From positions 1 to 12,113 of the forward strand of contig JBAYJY010000138.1 of the NCBI GenBank assembly GCA_041664945.1: a DNA stretch of 12,113 nucleotides. Reading direction: 5' to 3'. The notes beneath the pieces are model-generated. The model ran no database searches and was not told the DNA's origin. It worked only from the letters and a program-made list of their open reading frames with translations. Of the stretch, positions 1 through 6,199 are shown piece after piece (position 1 is the stretch's first letter; each line of letters begins with the position of its first letter). This stretch comes from JBAYJY01 sp041664945. Lineage in GTDB: Bacteria > UBP15 > UBA6099. The position numbers and the translations under genes are program-made.

Positions 1-2146
1 ACGAATCAGCGTCTTTGTTTCTCGGATCGTGGCAACCGTAGTCGTACTCATAGTAGTTTGTTGCGTTCTGATAGTTATGCTTCCAGATTCTGACGAATTT
101 ACCGGGCAGATTGTTAACAGCAGGCCTCAGTTCCGCAGGCATCACCTCAAACCAGTTCATATCGAACGACTGAGCCATCCGCGAACTGACGCTAATATCG
201 GGCGATTCGCTCGGCGTCAGCGGGAACGTCACGCCGCCGTCGAAAAACACATACGGCAGACCCGCGAAAACCAGAAACGAATATTCTGCTTCTACCGTAT
301 AGTTCTTGCCTTTCAGATAAATGACTATTTTGGCGCGTTGGGTCACGCGGCCTATATTGCCGAGCGGCCCAGCGCCGAAACTCTCGATGTGATAGACGCG
401 CGGCGTGAACTTCTTTCGATGCCTGTCGATTTTATAAGTCGCTCCGAGCGTGACGAGTTGCTTGTCGGCATATTCCTCGCCTGCCGTTGCTAACGATTCT
501 ATGCGGCCGAGCGAATCAAATTTGATTCTAATAAGATCGTTTCCGAGCTCCTTTTCGCTCGCTGCAACGCCGCCGAACGGCGCCGGTTCCTGGTTTTCAA
601 TGAGACAGTAATTTTCAGAAGCGCCGCCCGCAGTGTGCAGGACGTATAGCGTTCCGGATTCCACCCTGCCCTGCGCGTCGCATTTGTAATCGAGCAGGTC
701 GAACGGAACCGGTTCCCCCGCTCCGTTTTTCAGAGACAGTTTTTCAGGCTTGCATACAGAAGCGGCTAATTCGAACGGAACTCGAAGAATCGTTCGCAGT
801 CCGGAGGCGACTTGTCCGGCGCCTCGATATTTCGGTTGATTTATAGCGGAAAAAGAAAAGAGAGAGATTTGCTGTTCTGCCGCGGCGGCTGGCGGCGTCC
901 ACTTGTCGAGAGCGGAGCTCAGAGCTTTGGCGGAGAGTTCGAGCGAGTTCCGCGCAAGATGGAATCCGACCTGTAGCCGTTCTTCATGCACTGCGGGCGA
1001 ATTCATTCCGAAGTGAGTTGTCGAAACAAGCCGCAGTTTGTTTTCGAAACATGAATCCTGCGCGCCGTACAATAGACTCTCGATCCCTGCGCGCGTCGCC
1101 GGGTCGAAACCTTCAGCGCCTGAAATAAAATCCGCCGCTCGTTCCTTCCATCGCGCGCGCTCTGATAGACGCCACAAACGCTGATTAACTTCCTTTTCGG
1201 CCCAACTGCTGAATCCGGTGTACGAGCCGTCAGCGAGATCCTGTCTCACTGTCACCTCTCCCACAGGCGGATTATTTTTTATGTATTCCCCGAGTGTTCC
1301 GAATTCGAGAAATTCGAACTCATCCACGAGATCAATAAACTCGGGAAGTCCGCGCACATTCGGAAGCCTGTTGAAAATTTTCGGAAGCGGGATACCGGTC
1401 CATATCTCGCCGTCTGCGTCCATATTGATATATATCAGAGCATTGCCTGGTATTTCGCCGCTCAACTGCTGTTTGCGAACCTGCTCGACCCAGCGGCGCA
1501 TGGATTGTTTCGCTACTATATCGCCCTGATTGTACATCGGAATCATAAGCATATCAGAGTCGGATTCAGTCGATTTAAGCCAAAGCGGATTGTACATCTG
1601 CGCCGGCGTCAGTTTAGGAACAAAGTTCCGGATTGAATCGAACGGCACGGCGCTGTAATATAGCGCGATCGCTTCCACGCCCTGCTCGCGGTATAGCTCG
1701 ATCGAGCCTTGCGTGAACATCGTCTCCTGAGTCCTGACGATAGGCGAATAAGCGCCGAACAAGTCTTTGACGCCGGAGCCCTGCGGATTTGAAATCGTGC
1801 GTCGCAGACCTTCCCGGAATTCCTCAACCGTAGTCGCGCCGAGGTCGCCGTTATTCCAGTTGCCGAGAATTGCCTCGTCTACCCCGGAGCGCACACGCCT
1901 AACGATAGCGTCGAGAACTTCCGGCGCAAACCGCGGCATGATCTTTTCGAGCGACCAGAAATTGTCACAATCCCACGTGCCGCGCGCCTGTTTGCCTTTT
2001 TCGTTCGCTTCATCAAGAATCCTCAGCACACTTTGAACAATTTTCGAGTCTATGCCGAAACCCGTGCGGTCGTTACGATCTCCGCGCCACGAATGGTAGA
2101 AATTAACATGAAAACCACAGATGAGATAAATTTTTTGACCGCTCAT
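1..2146 (-). CDS. Glycoside hydrolase, GH38/GH57-like superfamily (3' end beyond the left edge)
   Basis: The minus frame from ATG at 2146 stays open to the left edge, giving 715 codons with no stop, so the C-terminus lies outside the window. The start has a clear ribosome binding site (AGGAG in TAAGGAGCG). The N-terminal part (about residues 6-320) resembles the beta/alpha barrel shared by GH38 alpha-mannosidases and GH57 enzymes: an early histidine strand with H13, H18, W20 and D23, a GTWDCDNFWS block near 56-65, and RTQETMFT with E141 as a candidate catalytic acid. The block ending GFSSWAEKEVNQRLW and the following helical stretch look like the GH38-type middle region. The rest is beta-rich, with a DLIRIKFDSLGRIESL stretch as in GH38 C-terminal beta domains. 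No signal peptide is seen, so it is probably cytoplasmic. It likely cleaves an alpha-linked glycan. Superfamily placement is fairly secure; family number, substrate and catalytic residues are inference. Confidence 0.72.
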   Translation of the reverse strand, partial: MSGQKIYLICGFHVNFYHSWRGDRNDRTGFGIDSKIVQSVLRILDEANEKGKQARGTWDCDNFWSLEKIMPRFAPEVLDAIVRRVRSGVDEAILGNWNNGDLGATTVEEFREGLRRTISNPQGSGVKDLFGAYSPIVRTQETMFTQGSIELYREQGVEAIALYYSAVPFDSIRNFVPKLTPAQMYNPLWLKSTESDSDMLMIPMYNQGDIVAKQSMRRWVEQVRKQQLSGEIPGNALIYINMDADGEIWTGIPLPKIFNRLPNVRGLPEFIDLVDEFEFLEFGTLGEYIKNNPPVGEVTVRQDLADGSYTGFSSWAEKEVNQRLWRLSERARWKERAADFISGAEGFDPATRAGIESLLYGAQDSCFENKLRLVSTTHFGMNSPAVHEERLQVGFHLARNSLELSAKALSSALDKWTPPAAAAEQQISLFSFSAINQPKYRGAGQVASGLRTILRVPFELAASVCKPEKLSLKNGAGEPVPFDLLDYKCDAQGRVESGTLYVLHTAGGASENYCLIENQEPAPFGGVAASEKELGNDLIRIKFDSLGRIESLATAGEEYADKQLVTLGATYKIDRHRKKFTPRVYHIESFGAGPLGNIGRVTQRAKIVIYLKGKNYTVEAEYSFLVFAGLPYVFFDGGVTFPLTPSESPDISVSSRMAQSFDMNWFEVMPAELRPAVNNLPGKFVRIWKHNYQNATNYYEYDYGCHDPRNKDADS

Positions 2147-2178
2147 TAAAACGCTCCTTATTTGTACATACTCATTCA

Positions 2179-2207
2179 ATTGTAACATATCAGTCCTGCA
2201 ACCGGAA
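2179..2207 (-). promoter_or_regulatory. Weak candidate promoter for the glycoside hydrolase gene
   Basis: On the minus strand a TACAAT -10 box (2179-2184) lies about 33 bases upstream of the ATG at 2146. A TTCCGG at 2202-2207 sits at 17-base spacing but matches TTGACA poorly. Only the -10 box and its distance from the gene support the call. Confidence 0.3.
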
Positions 2208-2275
2208 GTTTGCGGCAGACAGCCGTTGGCCTGCGGAATACGACAGAATACGCACAATTATTCCTTCTCTATTGA

Positions 2276-2306
2276 TTGCTCGGCTTATTTTCTGAAATAA
2301 TATAAT
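2276..2306 (+). promoter_or_regulatory. Candidate sigma70-type promoter for the GGDEF-type gene
   Basis: A perfect TATAAT lies at 2301-2306, with TTGCTC at 2276-2281 upstream at a long 19-base spacing. Transcription would start near 2313, leaving a leader of about 50 bases. The -10 match is strong but the -35 and spacing are poor. Confidence 0.4.
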
Positions 2307-2362
2307 CGAATATCATCTGTGTTTAATTTCTCCCTCGGCACAATAAGACTTTAGAGCGCAAT

Positions 2363-3451
2363 ATGTCAGAAAACAAAGAAAACAAACAACAAAAACGCAA
2401 GAGCTTGTTTTCGCGTCGCCAACTGCCGAATGAAAACGAGAAAAAAAACGGCGACTCTGAGACCGCCGCTTCCGCATTATTGAAACTCCTCAACACGCCG
2501 ATCAATATAAATTTCAGCCCTTTCACTGTCGGCGCCGCATTCGACGAGTTTCTGAAACAATTGCTCGGCGTCGGACATTACTCTCTCAAACTGGATGAGA
2601 ATTGCATAGATCCTCTTCTGCTCGAATCACATGTTATCCCGTCTAAAATGCTGGCAGGTTCCGGTCCTCATATAGCATCATGTCCCGCGTTCTCAGGGAA
2701 AACTCTCGTCACACGCAACGCAACCCCGGCCACTTTATGCGCAACATGCGGCGTGGACTGCGCAATCGGTTCAGGAATGATCCGCTTTCCGATTACGCTC
2801 GACGGCGCAGTCTGCGGAACATTCACGCTTTGCTTATCCGGTGAGCCGCTCGATCTCGAAAACACCGATTTCAATTCAGCAATATGCAGGATAATCGCAA
2901 ACGCCACGGAAAACGCGCTTCTGCGGGAATTCAACCGGCAGCTCGAAATCAGCGACAGCCTGACGCGCGTCAGCAACTACCGTTACTTCATGAAAACAAT
3001 GGAACAGGAACTCGAACGCTCTCGCCGCTACGATCATCCTTTCTCGCTCATACTCGCCGATATTGCGCATATGAAAATTATTAACACGAGATACGGCGTC
3101 GAAATCGGCGACACAATTCTTAAGGAAACCGCCCAGATATTGCGCAAATGCGTGCGTTCGACCGACACCGTCGCCAGATACTCGGGCGGGAAATTTGCTA
3201 TCATTCTAACAGAGACAACACGCGAAGGCGCCGAACGCGTCTGCGACAAAATTCACGACACGTTTGCCAAATTCAGCATGCAGCATCCGGACCAAAACCA
3301 CGAGATCAAAGTTGAAGTGAATATGGGAACCGCCGCTTTCCCCGAAGACGCTATTCTGATGTCCCGTTTGATTTTATCCGCGGAAAATCACTTGCAACGC
3401 AAGAAAAGTGGTATAATCTATCCCGATTCGATCCCGCCCGGCGGGCAATGA
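2363..3451 (+). CDS. GGDEF-type signalling protein with cysteine-rich sensor-like domain and degenerate GGDEF motif
   Basis: A 362-residue soluble protein with no membrane segment or signal peptide. Residues 1-40 are a charged, Lys/Asn-rich tail. Residues about 50-190 look like a GAF- or PocR-like sensory domain: a cysteine cluster (C107, then C126-x2-C129-x3-C133) precedes strands RFPITLDG and CGTFTLCL. A helix (about 175-197) leads into a GGDEF domain (198-345) with the typical DSLTRVSNYRYF entry, the metal-site D233 and substrate-side N241. The signature loop reads SGGKF (274-278) instead of GGDEF/GGEEF, and the second Asp of the DxD motif is A235. Diguanylate cyclase activity is therefore doubtful; a GTP-binding, scaffold or sensor role is more likely. 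The ATG is preceded only by a weak GAG-type ribosome site. The domain identity is secure; the sensor ligand is not known. Confidence 0.82.
   Translation: MSENKENKQQKRKSLFSRRQLPNENEKKNGDSETAASALLKLLNTPININFSPFTVGAAFDEFLKQLLGVGHYSLKLDENCIDPLLLESHVIPSKMLAGSGPHIASCPAFSGKTLVTRNATPATLCATCGVDCAIGSGMIRFPITLDGAVCGTFTLCLSGEPLDLENTDFNSAICRIIANATENALLREFNRQLEISDSLTRVSNYRYFMKTMEQELERSRRYDHPFSLILADIAHMKIINTRYGVEIGDTILKETAQILRKCVRSTDTVARYSGGKFAIILTETTREGAERVCDKIHDTFAKFSMQHPDQNHEIKVEVNMGTAAFPEDAILMSRLILSAENHLQRKKSGIIYPDSIPPGGQ
3409..3417 (+). promoter_or_regulatory. Candidate extended -10 promoter for the SCP2-domain gene
   Basis: TGGTATAAT at 3409-3417 is a consensus extended -10 element inside the last codons of the GGDEF-type gene. 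A TTGCAA lies upstream at 3392-3397, but its 14-base spacing is too short for a normal -35. It would start transcription near 3424 and give the SCP2-domain gene its own message with a leader of about 128 bases. Confidence 0.45.
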
Positions 3452-3512
3452 GATTTACGGCGGCGAGAGGCATGGACGAATCGGTTTCATGCAGCATTGC
3501 AATATCAAAAAC

Positions 3513-3528
3513 TTCGGTTATTACCGAA
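3513..3528 (+). other. Small perfect hairpin just upstream of the SCP2-gene ribosome binding site
   Basis: TTCGGT (3513-3518) and ACCGAA (3523-3528) form a 6-base-pair stem with a four-base TATT loop. It ends 9 bases before the AAGGAGG of the next gene and has no T-run, so it is not a standard terminator. It could stabilise or shape the leader; it could also be chance. Confidence 0.4.
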
Positions 3529-3537
3529 TAGAACAAT

Positions 3538-3544
3538 AAGGAGG
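3538..3544 (+). promoter_or_regulatory. Consensus ribosome binding site (AAGGAGG)
   Basis: A full Shine-Dalgarno AAGGAGG lies 7 bases before the ATG at 3552. It is the strongest in the window and suggests high expression of the small SCP2-domain protein. It also fixes that start codon. Confidence 0.85.
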
Positions 3545-3551
3545 CATTCTT

Positions 3552-3929
3552 ATGGCAGATTGGAGTAAAGTAACGATCGAGGACATGCTGAACGGCCTGT
3601 CCAAGTTGGCGAAAGCCGGCGAAGGGAAACACGTGTTCGACGTAACCGTGTTCGACGATGACGGCAACGAAACGCTGAAATGCGTCATCACGTACGACAA
3701 CGGTGTTGTTTCCTGGGCAAAGGGCGGCACGGACGACTCAGACGCCGTTCTTTTCCAGATCAAACGCGGCGGCGTGGAAACAATGAAAGCAATGCAGATC
3801 GACGGTCTTGATGCTGCGATGCGCTTAATGTTCGACGGTTCGATCTACACCACGAACCCGGCCGGCGCGCAGAAGTGGTTCGAGATTTTCGAGCTCGGCG
3901 AAGAAGCCCTCGAAAAAGCTCTCGCCTAA
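3552..3929 (+). CDS. Stand-alone SCP2 sterol-carrier-like domain protein
   Basis: A 125-residue acidic cytoplasmic protein with no signal peptide. After an N-terminal helix (6-22) come the strands FDVTVFDDDG and TLKCVITYDNGVVSW (29-55), then a segment DAVLFQIKRGGVETMKAMQIDGLDAAMRLMFDG written here in outline only (64-96): a strand, a helix and the small-residue turn before a second helix, typical of the SCP2 lipid-binding fold. The end (104-125) is helical. SCP2 domains form a hydrophobic cavity for lipids or fatty acyl groups and are often fused to enzymes; here the domain is alone. The start is fixed by the strong AAGGAGG. The gene follows the GGDEF-type gene by 100 bases, may have its own extended -10 promoter, and ends in a strong terminator. 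The bound ligand cannot be inferred. Confidence 0.75.
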   Translation: MADWSKVTIEDMLNGLSKLAKAGEGKHVFDVTVFDDDGNETLKCVITYDNGVVSWAKGGTDDSDAVLFQIKRGGVETMKAMQIDGLDAAMRLMFDGSIYTTNPAGAQKWFEIFELGEEALEKALA

Positions 3930-3950
3930 GTTCAGTTTCAAAACAAAACC

Positions 3951-3989
3951 AAAAAGGACCGGACGCATTCACGCTTCCGGTCCTTTTTT
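3951..3989 (+). terminator. Strong bidirectional rho-independent terminator
   Basis: AAAAAGGACCGGA (3951-3963) pairs perfectly with TCCGGTCCTTTTT (3976-3988) around a 12-base loop, and a six-T run ends the plus-strand copy. The A-run on the left arm gives the minus strand its own T-run. It sits 22 bases after the SCP2 gene and 64 bases after the Nif3-like stop at 4053, so it can end both convergent transcripts. Confidence 0.92.
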
Positions 3990-4052
3990 GCTTTTAGTAA
4001 ATGCTTTACCGCAACTCTCTCATCTTCGATTTATGTTCTTCTGATATTCATT

Positions 4053-4826
4053 TCACAAATCGCAGGGCACATCCACAAACCGAACTTCAATTTCCGGATA
4101 CTTTTCTTTGATCAAATCCCCAAGCGCCATGACGCCGAACTTTTCGGTATTGTAATGGCCGAACGCGGCGTAATTGATTTTTATCTCCTTCGCCAGCCCC
4201 GGCGTTCCTTCTTTCGCTTCGCCGGTAACATATAGCTCGATACCGGACTCGATAAACTCGCCCATGTCCGTTATTTTAGGCGCTCCGCCTCCGCTCACAA
4301 CACCGATTCTTTTTATCTGCTTCGGTCCGTTGCTAAAAAGAATCGGCTTCGAGTTGAAGACGCCGGATAATTTCCTTATCACGCTTTCCAGCGGCAGAGC
4401 CTTCGGGAACTCGCCGATATAACCCCATTCGTCTAAAAACGGCGAGACGATTGCTGCTCCGGCTTTTTTCATGATTTGCGCATTGTTTCCGAATTCCGGA
4501 TGCGCATCCAGCATATAGTGAAAACCGAGCAAGCTCATCTCGCCGTCGATAAGCTCTCGAAAACGTTCCTTAAGAACGGAATTCACGTAATGGTCAAGCC
4601 CGTCGAGTCCCATTCCGTGGTGCGCGATTATGAAATCCGCCCCGTACTTCCGGCATCGCTTTAAAAACTCAAGGCTCACGCTGACGCCCAGCGCGACTTT
4701 CTTAACTTCAGCAGAGCCCTTTATCTGAACGCCATTCACATAACTGTCTATTCGTTTTGCTTTCGCTCGGAATTCGCATCCAAAGCATTCATTGATGTAT
4801 TTTATCAGTTCATCTCTGTTTGCCAT
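4053..4826 (-). CDS. Nif3/DUF34 family dinuclear-metal protein (YbgI-like)
   Basis: A 257-residue cytoplasmic protein matching the usual length of short Nif3-family members that lack the inserted PII-like domain. Metal-site motifs are all visible: FIIAHHGM (H69, H70), LDAH (D107) and the C-terminal GHYNTEKFGV (H224, E228). Family members, sometimes labelled GTP cyclohydrolase 1 type 2 homolog, are toroidal metal proteins; their reaction is still unsettled, so I give no substrate. The start has a GGGAGAAG ribosome site. The gene is last in the minus-strand cluster, 28 bases after the DUF1648 gene, and ends before the shared terminator at 3951-3989. No residue expected for metal binding appears to be missing. 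Confidence 0.88.
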   Translation of the reverse strand: MANRDELIKYINECFGCEFRAKAKRIDSYVNGVQIKGSAEVKKVALGVSVSLEFLKRCRKYGADFIIAHHGMGLDGLDHYVNSVLKERFRELIDGEMSLLGFHYMLDAHPEFGNNAQIMKKAGAAIVSPFLDEWGYIGEFPKALPLESVIRKLSGVFNSKPILFSNGPKQIKRIGVVSGGGAPKITDMGEFIESGIELYVTGEAKEGTPGLAKEIKINYAAFGHYNTEKFGVMALGDLIKEKYPEIEVRFVDVPCDL

Positions 4827-4854
4827 TGTCTTCTCCCATATTACAAATTTTTGT

Positions 4855-5649
4855 TTATCTCGTTAAAGTGAAATTCGACTTCAACACAGGTTTCCCGTTC
4901 AGAAAAACATCAATTGTCCAATTTCCTGTTTTCAGTTCCGTGTGCGAACCCGAAATACGCATGGAACACCAAGTTCTGCGCGTTCGCATTATCCTGTTGC
5001 GTCCCGGCGTGTAATCAAAAGCGTAAGCGAGCTTTCCATCCGGATCGCGCCATTCATATCTAACCGTCTTTTTTCCATTTAGGAATTCCCATTTGATGCG
5101 AATCGTTGCCGCCGGATCGGATATTTTGAATACCTCGCGAACATCTACCGGCTCCAGATTCCGGCCGACAGATGCGCAGATAGTGTGTTCAACTATCTTC
5201 GGAGTCCCGCCGATGAACAGAGGAAAACACATTGAAACCGATGTGGCGATCACAAGAACTATCGGCAGCTTCATATACGGCATGATGTTCGCCGCCATTC
5301 CGAGCGCGACTTCGATTATCCCATCGTTTATGCGGTAAAACATATATGCGATAGCCAGATTCATCAGGCCGCCGATCAGCATCATCTCCGGCCACGGGTC
5401 AGTTTTCGACGGCAGATAATAAAGGCTGACGAACATCAATGCGTCCATTCCCAAAACCATCGCCGGAATCCAATAAACCGTCAGGGCGCTTTTTTTCGCC
5501 CATCTGTCGGGTTTGCCTGAGAACCCGAAATGCAAAGGTATCCGGTCCGGCAGCTTAGCGTAATTCTCCGAACATTTTCGATAAATATTAATAGCGAGAA
5601 TCAACGGAACGATATAACAGAAAATTGTCAGATATTTATAATAATCCAT
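4855..5649 (-). CDS. DUF1648 membrane protein with extra C-terminal beta-rich domain
   Basis: A 264-residue integral membrane protein. Four hydrophobic segments are visible at about 5-22, 55-78, 88-106 and 127-147. Between the first two lies the DUF1648 signature: LPDRIPLHFGFSGKPDRW (33-50), as in SdpI-like and other DUF1648 proteins. Residues about 150-264 are a soluble, strand-rich domain ending in GNWTIDVFLNG (242-252) and a final F-x-L strand, resembling periplasmic beta-sandwich modules. The basic loop after the first segment (YRKCSENYAK) suggests that loop is cytoplasmic, placing both termini and the beta domain outside. Usual DUF1648 proteins lack this tail. The ATG at 5649 has a modest AAGGT ribosome site and follows the lasso-B2-like stop by 24 bases, so the two are probably co-transcribed. 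Function is unknown. Confidence 0.78.
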   Translation of the reverse strand: MDYYKYLTIFCYIVPLILAINIYRKCSENYAKLPDRIPLHFGFSGKPDRWAKKSALTVYWIPAMVLGMDALMFVSLYYLPSKTDPWPEMMLIGGLMNLAIAYMFYRINDGIIEVALGMAANIMPYMKLPIVLVIATSVSMCFPLFIGGTPKIVEHTICASVGRNLEPVDVREVFKISDPAATIRIKWEFLNGKKTVRYEWRDPDGKLAYAFDYTPGRNRIMRTRRTWCSMRISGSHTELKTGNWTIDVFLNGKPVLKSNFTLTR

Positions 5650-5673
5650 ATATCAGACCTTACGAAAAAGAAT

Positions 5674-6117
5674 TCATTCCGGCATCCATCCCGGAAACTT
5701 TTCCGGCGATGGCCGTACTTCAAGCATCCTGAAGTTGCTTTCGCGCAAACCCGGCGCCATGCCGCCTTCCCAGACAACCCAGCAGTGCCCTGCAAGCGCG
5801 CCGCCATGTTTGTCGAGTCCGAACACCGCGCGGGCGTCGACCCCCGCCTCTCGCATTAGGCGGCAGCGAATCACTGAACGCGTAAGACACGTGTTCAGCA
5901 TCCCGAACATGCCTCCAAGACGCGTCGCCCGATTAACGAGTTTCTCCAGATCGTCGGGCGTCCAGCTTCTCAATGAACCTGTAACAGGGCAATCCAGCAA
6001 CTCGAACGCCGTGCGACCGCCGTCGCGACCGATCCGCTTCTGCATTTCAAATATTTGCAAAGCGAGCGCGACGGTTTCCGCCAATCGCTTAGGCGATATA
6101 TCCTCTGCTTTATTCAT
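5674..6117 (-). CDS. Lasso-peptide-B2-like transglutaminase-fold protein (Transglut_core3)
   Basis: A 147-residue cytoplasmic protein from ATG 6117; a TTG at 6135 would add six residues, and neither start has a clear ribosome site. An N-terminal helical part (8-66) precedes the papain/transglutaminase-like core: NTCLTRSVIRCRLMREAG (75-92) with the candidate nucleophile C77 and the helix that follows it, a strand around ARAVFGLD, and GHCWVVWEG (110-118) with candidate H111, matching the C-x-x-RS and H-A/C-W-V pattern of lasso B2 leader peptidases. The usual third acidic residue is not obvious. Family B2 proteins cleave the leader of lasso precursors, but no precursor, RRE (B1) protein or asparagine-synthetase-like cyclase is present in the window, so a different substrate is likely. 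It sits between the amidohydrolase and DUF1648 genes. Confidence 0.75.
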   Translation of the reverse strand: MNKAEDISPKRLAETVALALQIFEMQKRIGRDGGRTAFELLDCPVTGSLRSWTPDDLEKLVNRATRLGGMFGMLNTCLTRSVIRCRLMREAGVDARAVFGLDKHGGALAGHCWVVWEGGMAPGLRESNFRMLEVRPSPEKFPGWMPE

Positions 6118-6150
6118 ATTGATATTTTGACGCAAATTAACGCCGATAAA

Positions 6151-6173
6151 AAGGATACAGAATCATTATCCTT
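6151..6173 (-). terminator. Weak terminator-like hairpin after the amidohydrolase gene
   Basis: AAGGATA (6151-6157) and TATCCTT (6167-6173) form a 7-base-pair AU-rich stem with a 9-base loop. Read on the minus strand it is followed by TTT after the stem. It lies 27 bases past the amidohydrolase stop. The stem is weak, so partial read-through into the next genes is likely. Confidence 0.35.
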
Positions 6174-6199
6174 AAAAAAACTTCAATCAGAGTAAAAGA

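Larger units (their letters stand above)
2147..2362. other. Divergent intergenic region
   Basis: This 216-base stretch separates the outward-facing glycoside hydrolase (minus) and GGDEF-type gene (plus). It must carry promoters for both, and weak candidates are given separately. I see no convincing small gene, RNA structure or strong palindromic operator in it. Confidence 0.6.

Noticed and set aside
29..493. Plus-strand open frame of 154 codons
   Set aside because: It lies fully antisense to the open glycoside hydrolase frame on the minus strand, which has domain-like sequence and a good ribosome site. The plus-strand product has no recognisable features.
5674..6117. A lasso peptide biosynthetic cluster
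   Set aside because: Only the B2-like protein is present. No precursor, B1/RRE protein, cyclase or ABC exporter was found on either strand.
5735..6130. Plus-strand open frame of 131 codons
   Set aside because: It mirrors the lasso-B2-like gene and encodes a Pro/Ser/Arg-rich product typical of an antisense shadow.
6118..6135. TTG start at 6135 for the lasso-B2-like protein
   Set aside because: Neither the TTG nor the ATG has a ribosome site, and TTG is the rarer start; the extra six residues add nothing recognisable, so the ATG at 6117 was chosen.
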